Origin: Chloroflexota bacterium | Lineage (GTDB): Bacteria > Chloroflexota > UBA11872 | Assembly: GCA_026707285.1 (NCBI GenBank) | Contig: JAPOXD010000023.1 | Span: 1-64,000 of the forward strand | Direction: 5' to 3' | DNA: 64,000 nucleotides | Shown: one piece after another, positions 1 to 8,279 of the stretch | Layout: the number at the start of each line of letters is the position of its first letter | Numbering within the stretch: the first letter of the stretch is position 1 | The notes under the pieces: generated by a model | Told to the model about the DNA's origin: nothing | The model's database searches: none | Seen by the model: only the letters and a program-made list of their open reading frames with translations | Made by a program: the position numbers and the translations under genes

Positions 1-40
1 CCCGCTGCTTCCCCACGGACGATCCGAGGGGACTTGCAAC

Positions 41-70
41 ATACAAGGGGCGGGTTTGTAACCCGCCCGC
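41..70. repeat. Palindromic intergenic repeat (GGGCGGGTT type)
   Basis: A perfect inverted repeat with 9-base arms (GGGCGGGTT at 48-56, AACCCGCCC at 60-68) around a 3-base loop. It lies between the left window edge and the first gene. It resembles the palindromic half of the composite repeats seen elsewhere in this window (54665-54692 is the closest in design). Upstream, 12-28 forms a weaker hairpin with one mismatch that may end a gene beyond the edge. Confidence 0.6.
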
Positions 71-174
71 TGGTACTGGCCAGTCAGCCTGTCCGGGGAT
101 CGCGCAAGCCGACACGCCCCAACGTCGCGTAGCATCACCGACTGGCTCGAGAACATTCACGGTGGGGGATCGAC

Positions 175-960
175 ATGCGGTTAGCCGACAAGGTGGCAAT
201 CGTGACCGGCGGCGCCAAGGGCATCGGTCGAGGCATCGCGACCGCGTTCGCCGTCGAGGGCTGCCACGTGGTCATCGCCGACATTGACGCCGATACCGCC
301 GCGGAAACCGTGGCCGATATCCAGGCCGGCGGCGGACTGGCGGAGTTCCAGGCCACCGACGTGCGCGTGCCCGCCGACATCGAGCGGACCATCGAGTGCA
401 CCGTCGAAGCCCACGGCCGGCTTGACGTGATGGTCAACAACGCCGGCTGGCACCCGCCGGCCATGACCATTGACGAAACTTCCCTCGAGCTCTTCGAGTC
501 GCAGCTCACCCTCAACCTCACGAGCACCTACCTCGGCAGCAAGTTCGCCGTGCCGCACTTGCGCCGGACCAAGGGCAACATCATCAACACGGCGTCGTTG
601 GCCGGCGTCGTGGGACAGACGCTGGCGGCGGCCTACGCCGCGTCCAAGGCCGGCCAGGTGGGCTTCACCAAGGCCCTGGCAGTCGAGCTCGCGCCGCAGG
701 GCGTGCGGGTGAACTGCATCTGCCCCGCCGGCGTCGACACGCCGCTGCTGTGGGAATGGGCCAACACCCTCGACGACCCGGCGGCGGCCGCGCAGACGGT
801 GGACGCCCTGCATCCGCTGGGCCGCATGGCGCGGGCCGAGGAGATCGGCCGCGCGGCGCTGTTTCTCGCCAGCGACGACGCGTCGTTCGTCACCGGCCAC
901 GCGCTGGTTGTCGACGGCGGCGCCACGCTCGACTACTCGCCGGCCCAATACTCGGAGTGA
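175..960 (+). CDS. SDR family NAD(P)-dependent oxidoreductase
   Basis: A 261-residue classical short-chain dehydrogenase/reductase, a cytosolic enzyme that oxidises an alcohol or reduces a ketone with NAD(P). Visible motifs are the cofactor-binding TGGAKGIGRG at residues 11-20, NNAG at 88-91, the catalytic Ser141, and YxxxK with Tyr154 and Lys158. The C-terminal region VTGHALVVDGGATLDYS is the usual family ending. Length matches the family (about 250). The ATG at 175 has a GGGGG stretch about 8 bases upstream. The acidic end of the second strand (ADIDAD) suggests NAD rather than NADP. It converges with the sulfatase-fold gene, 31 bases away. The substrate cannot be told from the sequence. Confidence 0.92.
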   Translation: MRLADKVAIVTGGAKGIGRGIATAFAVEGCHVVIADIDADTAAETVADIQAGGGLAEFQATDVRVPADIERTIECTVEAHGRLDVMVNNAGWHPPAMTIDETSLELFESQLTLNLTSTYLGSKFAVPHLRRTKGNIINTASLAGVVGQTLAAAYAASKAGQVGFTKALAVELAPQGVRVNCICPAGVDTPLLWEWANTLDDPAAAAQTVDALHPLGRMARAEEIGRAALFLASDDASFVTGHALVVDGGATLDYSPAQYSE

Positions 961-991
961 CGCCCTCAAACGTCCTACGACCGCAAGCCTT

Positions 992-2419
992 CTAGAACTG
1001 CTCCGTCCGAATGCCGAGCTGCGTCCGCGACAGATACGGCGTACATCCCGGCTGCCCCTGAAACTCGGCGAAGTGCGCCGGAATCTCGCCGCCCGCGTCC
1101 TCGATCGCCAATCCGAGCAGTCGCTCCACGACGTCGGGATGCTGATCCGCCAAGTTGGTCGTGAGCTCCGGATCGTCCTGCACCCGATAGAGCAGCGGCT
1201 CCTCGCCCCAAATCGTGGCGTTGCACCACCAGGTGTCGTCGATCACCGTGACGAGCGGACCCCAGGCAACCGTCGCGTGGCTGCGGACGGACGATCCCTC
1301 CCCTGCCAGCAGCGGCCCGAGGTCGCTCCCATCCACATTTGGCTCCAAACCGCCGGCGGCCAGGATCGTCGCCGCAACATCCGTATTTATGACGAGGTCG
1401 TCGCAGGTCGTGCCGCGCCCGGTGCCGTCGGGCGGCCGGACCAGCAGCGCCAAGTCGGCCACGGCGCGAGTCAGCGGGTGTCCCTGCTTGCTGACCAGCC
1501 CCTTGTCGCCCGGATCGAACCCGAGATTGTGTCCGTGATCGGAAACCACGATCACCAGGGTGTCGTCCAGTCGGCCGCTCAGCTTCAGCGCCTCGTAGAA
1601 GTGACCGAACCAGCGATCGCACAGCGTCACCTCGCCGGCGTAGTTCGCCTGGCAGCGCTCCAACTCACGCGCCGTATACATCCCCTCGTGCGGCGCGTAG
1701 AGCGATTGGATGATGTCCGCCGTGTCGTCGTCGACCGGGTCGTACATGCGCCGGTAGTTCTTCGGCGGCTCCCACGGCTCGTGCGGGTCGAACGAGTCCA
1801 CGACCAGGAAAAACCGCTCCGCGTCCTGGTTTTCGTAGATCCAGCGGCTTGCGCTGCGGAAGAGTCGCGCCGGGTAGTAGTCGGCCTCGTCCCGGCGAAA
1901 CTGGTTGTTGAGCAAGTACTGCCGGAAAAACTCCGTGCGCTGGTGCACCGGCGGGAAACGCTCGGGCACGTGACGCCGGATGGCGCCCGGCGGCAGCGCC
2001 GGTCCCGAGCGAAACCGGTCGGTCTCCTGTCCGCGAATCCAGTCCCACTCGTCGAAGCCGCGGTGGAAGTTCTTCGACGGTTTGAACTGGTGATAGCAGT
2101 CGGTCAGCAGGGCCGTGCGGTATCCCGCCTCGCGCAGCCGCTCCGCCACCGTGTCCTGCTCTTCGGGAATCGGTCCCCATCCGGGCGCGCCGATAAAGTC
2201 GCCCTTCAAGGTGCGGTGACCGTGGAATGGATAGGTCCGCAGTCCCGTGTGAATGGCGCGGCGAAACGGCAGCGTCGGCAGCGACTCGGGATAGGCCCGT
2301 GTGAACCGCACCGACTCGCGCGCGAATGCGTCAAGATGCGGGGTTGAGATCCACTCGTTGCCGTAGGCCCCGAGATGGTCCTTCCGCAGCGTGTCGAAGA
2401 TCACCAGCACGATGTTCAT
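992..2419 (-). CDS. Sulfatase-superfamily hydrolase with Thr at the nucleophile site
   Basis: A 475-residue alkaline phosphatase/sulfatase fold protein. The N terminus MNIVLVIFDTLRKDHLGAYG carries the metal-binding Asp9, and VVSDHGHNLGF supplies the later metal ligands (Asp-His-Gly). The sulfatase active-site segment normally reads C/S-x-P-x-R-x4-T-G. Here it is TLPFRRAIHTG at residues 49-59, so Thr49 stands where the formylglycine precursor Cys or Ser should be. A formylglycine sulfatase is therefore unlikely; a phosphoesterase or phosphodiesterase using Thr, as in the NPP and alkaline-phosphatase relatives, is more plausible. The frame stays open upstream to 2698, but that part only translates a dispersed repeat, so the ATG at 2419 was chosen. 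No signal peptide is seen, so it is probably cytosolic. Confidence 0.88.
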   Translation of the reverse strand: MNIVLVIFDTLRKDHLGAYGNEWISTPHLDAFARESVRFTRAYPESLPTLPFRRAIHTGLRTYPFHGHRTLKGDFIGAPGWGPIPEEQDTVAERLREAGYRTALLTDCYHQFKPSKNFHRGFDEWDWIRGQETDRFRSGPALPPGAIRRHVPERFPPVHQRTEFFRQYLLNNQFRRDEADYYPARLFRSASRWIYENQDAERFFLVVDSFDPHEPWEPPKNYRRMYDPVDDDTADIIQSLYAPHEGMYTARELERCQANYAGEVTLCDRWFGHFYEALKLSGRLDDTLVIVVSDHGHNLGFDPGDKGLVSKQGHPLTRAVADLALLVRPPDGTGRGTTCDDLVINTDVAATILAAGGLEPNVDGSDLGPLLAGEGSSVRSHATVAWGPLVTVIDDTWWCNATIWGEEPLLYRVQDDPELTTNLADQHPDVVERLLGLAIEDAGGEIPAHFAEFQGQPGCTPYLSRTQLGIRTEQF

Positions 2420-2513
2420 AAGTGACGAGGCCCTTGCCGCCATGAGCCGGGCGGGCGGAAAGCTGACCGGCGGATCGTAGCCCAGCGGCACCGGGAGATT
2501 CTTGTGGATCTCC

Positions 2514-2701
2514 TCCGTGATGCCCGCGAAGGCGGGAATCCACCCTTCATTGAACTCGGGGGCTGCCGGGATTACCACGACCATCCGTCGTCCGACCGGA
2601 TATCTCATAGGTCTCCGAACGCGAGAATCTAGCGGACCCTTGCCCCGCTCATCCGCACGTAGGGGCGACGCATGCGTCGCCCCTACCCCGACACGCAAGG
2701 G
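2514..2701. repeat. Composite palindromic repeat element, copy 1
   Basis: Fills most of the 313-base gap between the sulfatase-fold gene and the folD-like gene. The left end has a short hairpin (CCCGCGAAGGCGGG) followed by AATCCACCCTTCATTGAAC. The right end is a 28-base perfect palindrome at 2659-2686 with half-site GTAGGGGCGACGCA, followed by CCCCGACACGCAAGGG. The copy at 53957-54150 matches both ends and parts of the middle (for example a CTAGCG segment). No ORF with coding character lies inside. This looks like a non-autonomous mobile repeat (MITE or BIME-like). Confidence 0.75.
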
Positions 2702-2732
2702 CTTTCATTCGCGAGCGTCGGACGGTGTCGGG

Positions 2733-3569
2733 CTACTCGCCCTGCACCGCCCGCGCCAGGACGAGCAGGTTGTCCAGCAGGCAATAGACCGTCAGCGGCC
2801 CGACGCCGCCCGGCACCGGCGAGAAGGCCGACGCGACCTCGACCACGGCCTCGGCGTCCACGTCGCCCTTCAGGCCATCGGCCGTGTACGTGGCGCCGAC
2901 GTCGACGACCGTCGCGCCCGGCTTCACGTGCTCGCGCGCAATCAGTCCAGGCCGCCCGGCGCAGGTGACCAGCACGTCCGCTTGCGAGGTCACGTTGGCG
3001 AGATCGAGCGTCCGCGAGTGGCACATGGTCACGGTGGCGTCGCGCGCCAGCATCAGCAACGCCACCGGCTTCCCCACGCTGCGGCTGCGGCCCACAACCG
3101 CTACCCGGCGCCCGGCCAATGGGATCTCGTAGTGCTCCAGCAAGCGCACGACGGCTGTCGCCACGCCCGGCGCCAGCTCGGAAGCTCCCGCCAGCACCGC
3201 GCCGATGGCGGCGCGCGTAATCCGGTCGACATCCTTCTTCGGCGGCAGGGCCGCGACGACCGCTGCGGTGTTCACCGATGACGGCAGCGGCAGCGCCACG
3301 ATGATTCCCTGGACCTCGTCGTCGACCGCCAACCGCTCCACGAGCCCGACGGCCTCGGCCGTCGAGGAAGCCTCGTCGAGCAGCTCCTCGGCGACCGGCA
3401 CGCCAACCCGTCGCGCGCCCCGCGAGACCTGCCTGGCATAGGCGGCCCCGGCGGGGTGCGTCGCGCAGCGAACGAAGGTGAGCGCGGGGGGTCTGGCGAA
3501 TTCCGAAAGCTCCGTCGCAATCGACGCCCGCAACACCCTGGCCGGCTCGCGGCCGGTCATCACCGTCAC
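2733..3569 (-). CDS. folD: FolD-like methylene-THF dehydrogenase lacking the cyclohydrolase Lys
   Basis: A 278-residue FolD homologue. The Rossmann part is intact: VVGRSRSVGKPVA at about 158-170, ATVTMCHSRT, and the C-terminal PVPGGVGPLT. In the catalytic half, the Tyr of the YxxxK motif is present (Tyr44) but the Lys is replaced by Val48. The Gln of GILVQLPLP is Ala92, DVDG has become DVDR, and the PCTP segment is absent (ELAPGVATA). The Lys and Gln are needed for the cyclohydrolase reaction in studied FolD enzymes. The protein may thus be a dehydrogenase only, with the neighbouring FchA protein supplying cyclohydrolase. The GTG start overlaps the fchA stop by 4 bases; an ATG at 3560 is an alternative. 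Last gene of metF-fchA-folD. A non-catalytic role cannot be excluded. Confidence 0.85.
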   Translation of the reverse strand: MTVMTGREPARVLRASIATELSEFARPPALTFVRCATHPAGAAYARQVSRGARRVGVPVAEELLDEASSTAEAVGLVERLAVDDEVQGIIVALPLPSSVNTAAVVAALPPKKDVDRITRAAIGAVLAGASELAPGVATAVVRLLEHYEIPLAGRRVAVVGRSRSVGKPVALLMLARDATVTMCHSRTLDLANVTSQADVLVTCAGRPGLIAREHVKPGATVVDVGATYTADGLKGDVDAEAVVEVASAFSPVPGGVGPLTVYCLLDNLLVLARAVQGE

Positions 3570-4192
3570 GCGTGCAACTCCGACAGCACGCGCTCCGCGG
3601 CCGCGTCGGCCCGCGCCAGCCCGGACCGAAAACGCTCGCAGCTGCGCTCCAGCTCCACGCGCGCCGCCTCGTCGGCCACCGAGCCGATATTCGCCGCGAT
3701 GTTCATCTCACAGATGCGCATGGCGCCGCGCGCCAAGGCCGCCCCAGCCGCGGCGTCGCACCGCACGTGGGGATTCGCCTTGGCAACGGCAGCGCCGGCG
3801 AGCTCGATCACGTCGAGCGCCAGCTCGCCAACCGCCGCGGGGACGCGGCTTGCCGCCAGCGCCGCGGTGGCAATCGCTTCGACCCGCGCGGCCTCGGGAG
3901 CGCGCGGCAGCCGGTAGGCCGCCAGCAGCCCGGCGTAGGCGTCCGAATCCGCCTCGATGAGCGCCAGCGCCTCAGCGCGAATCGCGTCCGTCCGAGCCAC
4001 GATGCGTTCCATCTCGGCATGCACGGATTTGAAGCGCTTCCGGGCCAGCGTGAGTTGTGCGCTCATGCCCACGAGCGCCGCTCCCAGCGCCACGGCCGCC
4101 GCCGCCGCGCTGCCGCCGCCGGGCGTGGGCGAGTTGGACGCCAGCGCCGCGGCGAAGCCTTCAATCGTTGCGCAAGCGGCGCCTTCCGCCAC
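3566..4192 (-). CDS. fchA: Cyclodeaminase/cyclohydrolase family protein (FchA-like)
   Basis: A 208-residue, mostly helical, Ala-rich protein of the family covering methenyl-THF cyclohydrolase FchA and the C-terminal cyclodeaminase domain of formiminotransferase-cyclodeaminase. The N-terminal signature SPTPGGGSAAAAAVALGAAL at about residues 21-40 is the folate-binding glycine-rich segment, followed by a long helix with RKRFKSV. Length fits the family (about 200-210). No formiminotransferase domain or histidine-degradation gene is nearby, and the neighbours are metF and folD, so methenyl-THF cyclohydrolase is the likelier activity. GTG start 1 base after the metF stop; its stop overlaps the folD start. 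Confidence 0.87.
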   Translation of the reverse strand: MAEGAACATIEGFAAALASNSPTPGGGSAAAAAVALGAALVGMSAQLTLARKRFKSVHAEMERIVARTDAIRAEALALIEADSDAYAGLLAAYRLPRAPEAARVEAIATAALAASRVPAAVGELALDVIELAGAAVAKANPHVRCDAAAGAALARGAMRICEMNIAANIGSVADEAARVELERSCERFRSGLARADAAAERVLSELHA

Positions 4193-4193
4193 G

Positions 4194-5240
4194 CTAGGCC
4201 GCGGTGGCGGCCGCGCCCACGGCAGCAGCGGGCGCCAGTGCCGGAACCGGCGTCGGCCGCGGCAGCTCCAATCCGGCAGCCTCCACGATCCGCGGCACGG
4301 CCTTCTCCCAGTCGATCGCCATCACGTGCACGCCGTGCACGCCCTCGATCTCACGCACTTGCTCGATGATCTCCAAGCAAATGCGGATGCCCTCGGCGCG
4401 CGGCTTGCGGGCGCCGCGCATGCGCTGCATCACGGCGTCGGGAACCTCCATGCCGGCGACCTTGAACTTCATGAACTCGGCCATCCGAGCCGACTTTAGC
4501 GGACCCACGCCCGCCAGTATGTGAATTTCTTCATGAATGCCCTCGTCACGTACGCGCGACATCCATTCGGCGAAGCGCTCCACGTTGAAAATCATCTGGG
4601 TCAGCGCGAATTCCTGCCCCGCGGCGGCCTTCTTGACCATGCGCAGCGGGCGGAAGCCATAGGGCGGCGCAAAGGGATTGGCCGCGCCGCCGATGAAGAG
4701 CCGGAAGTCGCCCTTGATCGGGTCGCCGGCGGCATTGCGATTCTCATCGCGGAGCTGCTTGAGCAGGCGCACGAGCTGCACGCCCTGCAGGTCGAAGACC
4801 GGCTTGGCCATGGGGTGGTCGCCCAGCACCAGCGAGTCCCCGCTGATTGACATAAAATTGCGAATGCCAAACGCCTGCGCCGCAATGACGTCCGATTGGA
4901 TGCCCAACCGGTTCCGATCGCGGCACGAGAGCTGCATGATCGGCTCTACCCCGCCCTGGAGGCAGAGCAGCGCCGCGCCCCAATGCGACATCTTGAGCGC
5001 CGCGCCCTGGTTGTCCGTGCAGCTGGCGGCGTCCACGAAGCCGCGCAGAATCTCGGCCTTCGCCCGGACATCCGCCGCGTCCGGTCCCTTGGGCGGCCCG
5101 AGCTCACAGGTGACGGCAAAATGGCCGGCGTCGAGCACGGCCTGCAAGTGGCTGTACGGCGGCCCCGGCGCGGGGCCGTCGACGGGAGGCGAATCAGACA
5201 CCGAAAGCGGTTGTCCCAGCAGCCGGCAAGTATTCGCCAT
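4194..5240 (-). CDS. metF: Methylenetetrahydrofolate reductase (acetogen-type MetF)
   Basis: A 348-residue TIM-barrel flavoprotein that reduces 5,10-methylene-THF to 5-methyl-THF. FAVTCELGPPKGPD carries the conserved catalytic Glu near the N terminus; ASCTDNQ, MQLSCRDRNRLGIQSD, NFMSISGDS and KPVFDLQGVQLV follow in family order. The wording matches the MetF form of acetogens and other anaerobes rather than the E. coli form. The last 30 residues are an Ala/Pro-rich tail with no obvious role. First gene of a three-gene one-carbon operon, divergent from miaA across about 50 bases that must hold both promoters. ATG start. A MetV partner was not seen in this window. Confidence 0.92.
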   Translation of the reverse strand: MANTCRLLGQPLSVSDSPPVDGPAPGPPYSHLQAVLDAGHFAVTCELGPPKGPDAADVRAKAEILRGFVDAASCTDNQGAALKMSHWGAALLCLQGGVEPIMQLSCRDRNRLGIQSDVIAAQAFGIRNFMSISGDSLVLGDHPMAKPVFDLQGVQLVRLLKQLRDENRNAAGDPIKGDFRLFIGGAANPFAPPYGFRPLRMVKKAAAGQEFALTQMIFNVERFAEWMSRVRDEGIHEEIHILAGVGPLKSARMAEFMKFKVAGMEVPDAVMQRMRGARKPRAEGIRICLEIIEQVREIEGVHGVHVMAIDWEKAVPRIVEAAGLELPRPTPVPALAPAAAVGAAATAA

Positions 5241-5291
5241 GCATGGTAACGCGGGCTGCCGCCCGACCAGTCCGGCCGCGAGGTGACCGCC

Positions 5292-6191
5292 ATGCTCGTG
5301 GTGGTGACGGGACCGACGGCGTCGGGCAAGACGGCTGCGGCGCTCGCGCTGGCCGACGACTTCCCGCTGGAGGTCATATCAGCCGACTCGCGCCAGGTCT
5401 ATCGCGGCATGGACGTCGGCACGGCCAAGCCCAGGGCCGATGAGCGCGCCCGAGTCCCGCACCACTTGGTTGACATAATCGATCCACCCGAAACCTACAG
5501 CGCCCACCGATTTGTCCAGGACGCGCGCCGAGCGCTCGACGACATTCGCAGCCGCGGGCGTGTGCCGGTAGTCGTCGGCGGTACCGGCTTCTACATCAAG
5601 GCGCTCGTCGAGGCGTCGCTGCTGGCCGACGTTCCGCCCGACGCCGAGCTTCGACACGACCTCGACGCGCTGCAGGCTCGCGAAGGCGTGGCCGGCCTGG
5701 CGGCGCGGCTGGAGCGCTTGGACCCCATGCGCGCCGCCACGATCGACCGCGCGAACCCGCGCCGCCTCGTTCGCGCCATCGAGGTCGCCGAACGCGGCGG
5801 GGCGGCGGTGGGCTCCCGGCCGGCGCCATCCAGCGCGATCCTCGGCATCGATGTCCCGGTGGACGTCCTGGCAACCCGCATCGAGCGACGCGCGCACGCC
5901 ATGTACGCCGGCGGACTGATCGAGGAGACGCGCGCCCTGCTGGAGCGCGGCGTTCCGCCGGACGCCCCCGCGCTCTCGGGCGTCGGCTACCGTGAAGCTG
6001 CGGCGGTGCTCAACGGAAGCCTTACGCTGGATGAGGCGCGGCGGCGAACGGCCAGCCGCACGCGCCAATACGCGCGCCGCCAACGCACCTGGTTTCGGCA
6101 CCAGCTTCCCGTACACTGGCGTACTCCAGAGACAATCGTGGAGGCGCTCGCCGCGCAGTTGCGCGGCATGAATCAAGCGGGACAGTCCTGA
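5292..6191 (+). CDS. miaA: tRNA dimethylallyltransferase
   Basis: Transfers a dimethylallyl group to N6 of A37 in tRNAs reading codons that start with U. The P-loop GPTASGKT is at residues 7-14, ISADSRQVYRGMDVGTAKP follows, and DIIDPPETYSA and VVVGGTGFYIKAL match the substrate-binding segments. The C-terminal SRTRQYARRQRTWFRHQ is the tRNA-binding region. The ATG at 5292 is preferred because AGGTGA sits 5 bases upstream; a GTG at 5283 would add three residues. 299 residues, normal for the family. First gene of a plus-strand run with dapF, dapL and hflX; in many bacteria miaA and hflX are also close. Confidence 0.96.
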   Translation: MLVVVTGPTASGKTAAALALADDFPLEVISADSRQVYRGMDVGTAKPRADERARVPHHLVDIIDPPETYSAHRFVQDARRALDDIRSRGRVPVVVGGTGFYIKALVEASLLADVPPDAELRHDLDALQAREGVAGLAARLERLDPMRAATIDRANPRRLVRAIEVAERGGAAVGSRPAPSSAILGIDVPVDVLATRIERRAHAMYAGGLIEETRALLERGVPPDAPALSGVGYREAAAVLNGSLTLDEARRRTASRTRQYARRQRTWFRHQLPVHWRTPETIVEALAAQLRGMNQAGQS

Positions 6192-6192
6192 C

Positions 6193-7032
6193 GTGAGCCT
6201 GGCATTCACCAAGATGCACGGAGCCGGCAACGATTTCGTGCTGCTCGACGGGCGCGAGGCGTTGTCCGACGACCTCGGTCCGCTGGCCGCCGAGCTTGCC
6301 GACCGGCGCTTCGGCGTGGGCTGCGACCAGGTGCTCGTCGTGCGCGATGGCCGGGATTCTCGCTTCGCGATGGAGATTTGGAACGCCGACGGCTCGCGCG
6401 CCGAGATGTGCGGCAACGGCATCCGCTGCTTCGCCAAGTGGCTCTACGAACGCGGCGAGCTTGGCAGCCAGCGTGAGGTCATTGAAACGCTCGGCGGCCC
6501 GCGCTGGGTCGAGGCCGCGGAAGCGAATGGCGGGCTTCGCGTCACCACGGGCATGGGCGTGCCGTCATTCGACCCAAGCGCGCTGCCAATGCTTCCCGGC
6601 GAGGCGGCGCCCAACATGACGACGCTTCACGTCAACGGTCACGCAATCGAGATCACGGGCGTCTCGGTGGGCAATCCGCACGCCGTGGCCTTCATCGACG
6701 ACGTGGAGGCGTTTCCGCTGGCCACGATCGGCCCACTGGTCGAGCATCATCCGACGTTTCCCGAGCGCACGAACTTCGAGATCGTCGACGTGGCCGCTCC
6801 AGGCAAGCTGCGGGTCCGGGTGTGGGAGCGCGGCGCGGGCCTCACGCTCGCCTGCGGCACCGGCGCCGCCGCGACGGCGGCCGCGGCCATCGCCGCCGGA
6901 CGGGTCGCGCCCGGCAACGTCGCCCTCGACATGCCCGGCGGACGGCTGCACGTGACCTGGGACGGCGACGGCAACGAGGTCACCATGCAGGGACCCGCGG
7001 CGACGGTGTTCACCGGCCAGTGGTCCGCATAA
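6193..7032 (+). CDS. dapF: Diaminopimelate epimerase
   Basis: Converts LL- to meso-diaminopimelate for lysine and peptidoglycan synthesis. The two catalytic cysteines are in EMCGNGIRCF (Cys73) and LACGTGAAAT (Cys221), and the N-terminal FTKMHGAGNDFVLLDG motif is intact. The length, 279 residues, is normal. GTG start 1 base after the miaA stop, so the genes are probably co-transcribed. Together with the downstream aminotransferase it completes the late DAP steps by the aminotransferase route, in which tetrahydrodipicolinate is converted directly to LL-DAP. Confidence 0.97.
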   Translation: MSLAFTKMHGAGNDFVLLDGREALSDDLGPLAAELADRRFGVGCDQVLVVRDGRDSRFAMEIWNADGSRAEMCGNGIRCFAKWLYERGELGSQREVIETLGGPRWVEAAEANGGLRVTTGMGVPSFDPSALPMLPGEAAPNMTTLHVNGHAIEITGVSVGNPHAVAFIDDVEAFPLATIGPLVEHHPTFPERTNFEIVDVAAPGKLRVRVWERGAGLTLACGTGAAATAAAAIAAGRVAPGNVALDMPGGRLHVTWDGDGNEVTMQGPAATVFTGQWSA

Positions 7033-7066
7033 TGGCGCTGCTTTCCACCCCAGTGGGCGCCGCCTA

Positions 7067-8242
7067 GTGTCCGCATCGCCAATCGAATTCGCCGACCGAA
7101 TCTCGGCCCTGCCGCCGTATCTCTTCGCGGAGCTCGACAAGCTGCGCGACGCCAAGCGCGCCGAGGGCGTAGACGTCATCAGCCTCGGCATCGGCGACCC
7201 CGACCTGCCGACGCCGTCGCCGATCGTGGCGGAGCTCGAGCGGGCGGTGCGCGACCCCGCCAATCACCGCTACCCCGAGTACTACGGCCTGGACGAGCTG
7301 CGCGCGGCCATCGCGGATTGGTACGGCCGACGCTTCGACGTCACCCTCGACCCGGGCACGGAGGTCGTGCCGCTCATCGGATCCAAGGAAGGCATCGCGC
7401 ATCTGCCGCTGGCGCTGATCAATCCCGGCGATACCGTGCTCATGACCGATCCGGGCTATCCGGTCTACGCCATCGGCACCATGCTGGCCGGCGGACGCTC
7501 GCACATGGTCCCGCTCACCGCCGCGAACGCCTGGCTGCCCGACCTGGACGCCATCCCGGCCGAGGCGCTGGAGGCGGCCAAGCTCATGTGGCTGTGCTAT
7601 CCCAGCAATCCCACGGCAGCCATCGCGCCCTTCGAGTTCTTCGAGCAGGCGGTGGCCTTCGCCCGCCGCCATGACCTGGTGCTCGCCCAGGACGCGGCGT
7701 ACTCCGAGGTGACCTACGACGGCACGCGCTGTCGCAGCATCCTCGAGGTGCCCGGCGCGTGCGACGTGGCCGTCGAGTTCCACTCGCTCTCCAAGACCTA
7801 CAACATGACCGGCTGGCGCATCGGCTGGATGGTCGGCAACGCCGAGGTCGTCGAGGCGCTCGGGCGGGTCAAGACCAACGTGGATTCGGGCATCTTCCAG
7901 GCCGTGCAGCTCGCGGGCATCGCCGCGCTGGACGTCTCGCAGCGCTGGATCGACAGCCGCAACGCCCACTTGGAACGGCGGCGGGACCTCGTGCTCGACG
8001 CCCTGCGCGCGTCGGGACTCCAACCGGAGACGCCCAAGGCCAGCCTCTATCTCTGGTCGCCGGTGCCCGATGGCATGACGTCGGTCGACTTCGCGCACCG
8101 GCTCATCGAATCCGCCGGGGTCATCGTCACCCCGGGCGTCGGTTTCGGCGCCGGCGGCGAGGGGTATTTCCGCATCTCCCTCACCACGCCCGACGACCGC
8201 CTTCAGGAGGCCCTGGATCGCATCGCCGCGCTCACCTTCTGA
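7067..8242 (+). CDS. dapL: LL-diaminopimelate aminotransferase
   Basis: A fold-type I PLP enzyme of 391 residues. The Schiff-base Lys is Lys243 in HSLSKTYNMTGWRIGW; ISLGIGDPDLPTP near residue 40, the CYPSNPT segment near 177-183 and the terminal GEGYFRIS arginine region are present. These match the LL-DAP aminotransferase group (DapL2-like) better than general aspartate aminotransferases, and the dapF neighbour supports the role: L-Glu plus tetrahydrodipicolinate gives LL-DAP. GTG start 34 bases after dapF. Another class I aminotransferase substrate cannot be fully excluded from sequence alone. Confidence 0.9.
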   Translation: MSASPIEFADRISALPPYLFAELDKLRDAKRAEGVDVISLGIGDPDLPTPSPIVAELERAVRDPANHRYPEYYGLDELRAAIADWYGRRFDVTLDPGTEVVPLIGSKEGIAHLPLALINPGDTVLMTDPGYPVYAIGTMLAGGRSHMVPLTAANAWLPDLDAIPAEALEAAKLMWLCYPSNPTAAIAPFEFFEQAVAFARRHDLVLAQDAAYSEVTYDGTRCRSILEVPGACDVAVEFHSLSKTYNMTGWRIGWMVGNAEVVEALGRVKTNVDSGIFQAVQLAGIAALDVSQRWIDSRNAHLERRRDLVLDALRASGLQPETPKASLYLWSPVPDGMTSVDFAHRLIESAGVIVTPGVGFGAGGEGYFRISLTTPDDRLQEALDRIAALTF

Positions 8243-8279
8243 GAGCGGTCCGCTTGAGGCTCGCGAGCGGGCCTTCCTT

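Noticed and set aside
908-2347. Long open frame on the plus strand opposite the sulfatase-fold gene
   Set aside because: It is antisense to a well-supported gene, has low-complexity Arg/Val-rich sequence, no motif and no ribosome site; high GC leaves such frames open by chance.
2420-2698. N-terminal extension of the sulfatase-fold protein
   Set aside because: The frame is open but encodes translated repeat sequence (VGVGATHASPL, WIPAFAGI); the conserved family start is at 2419.
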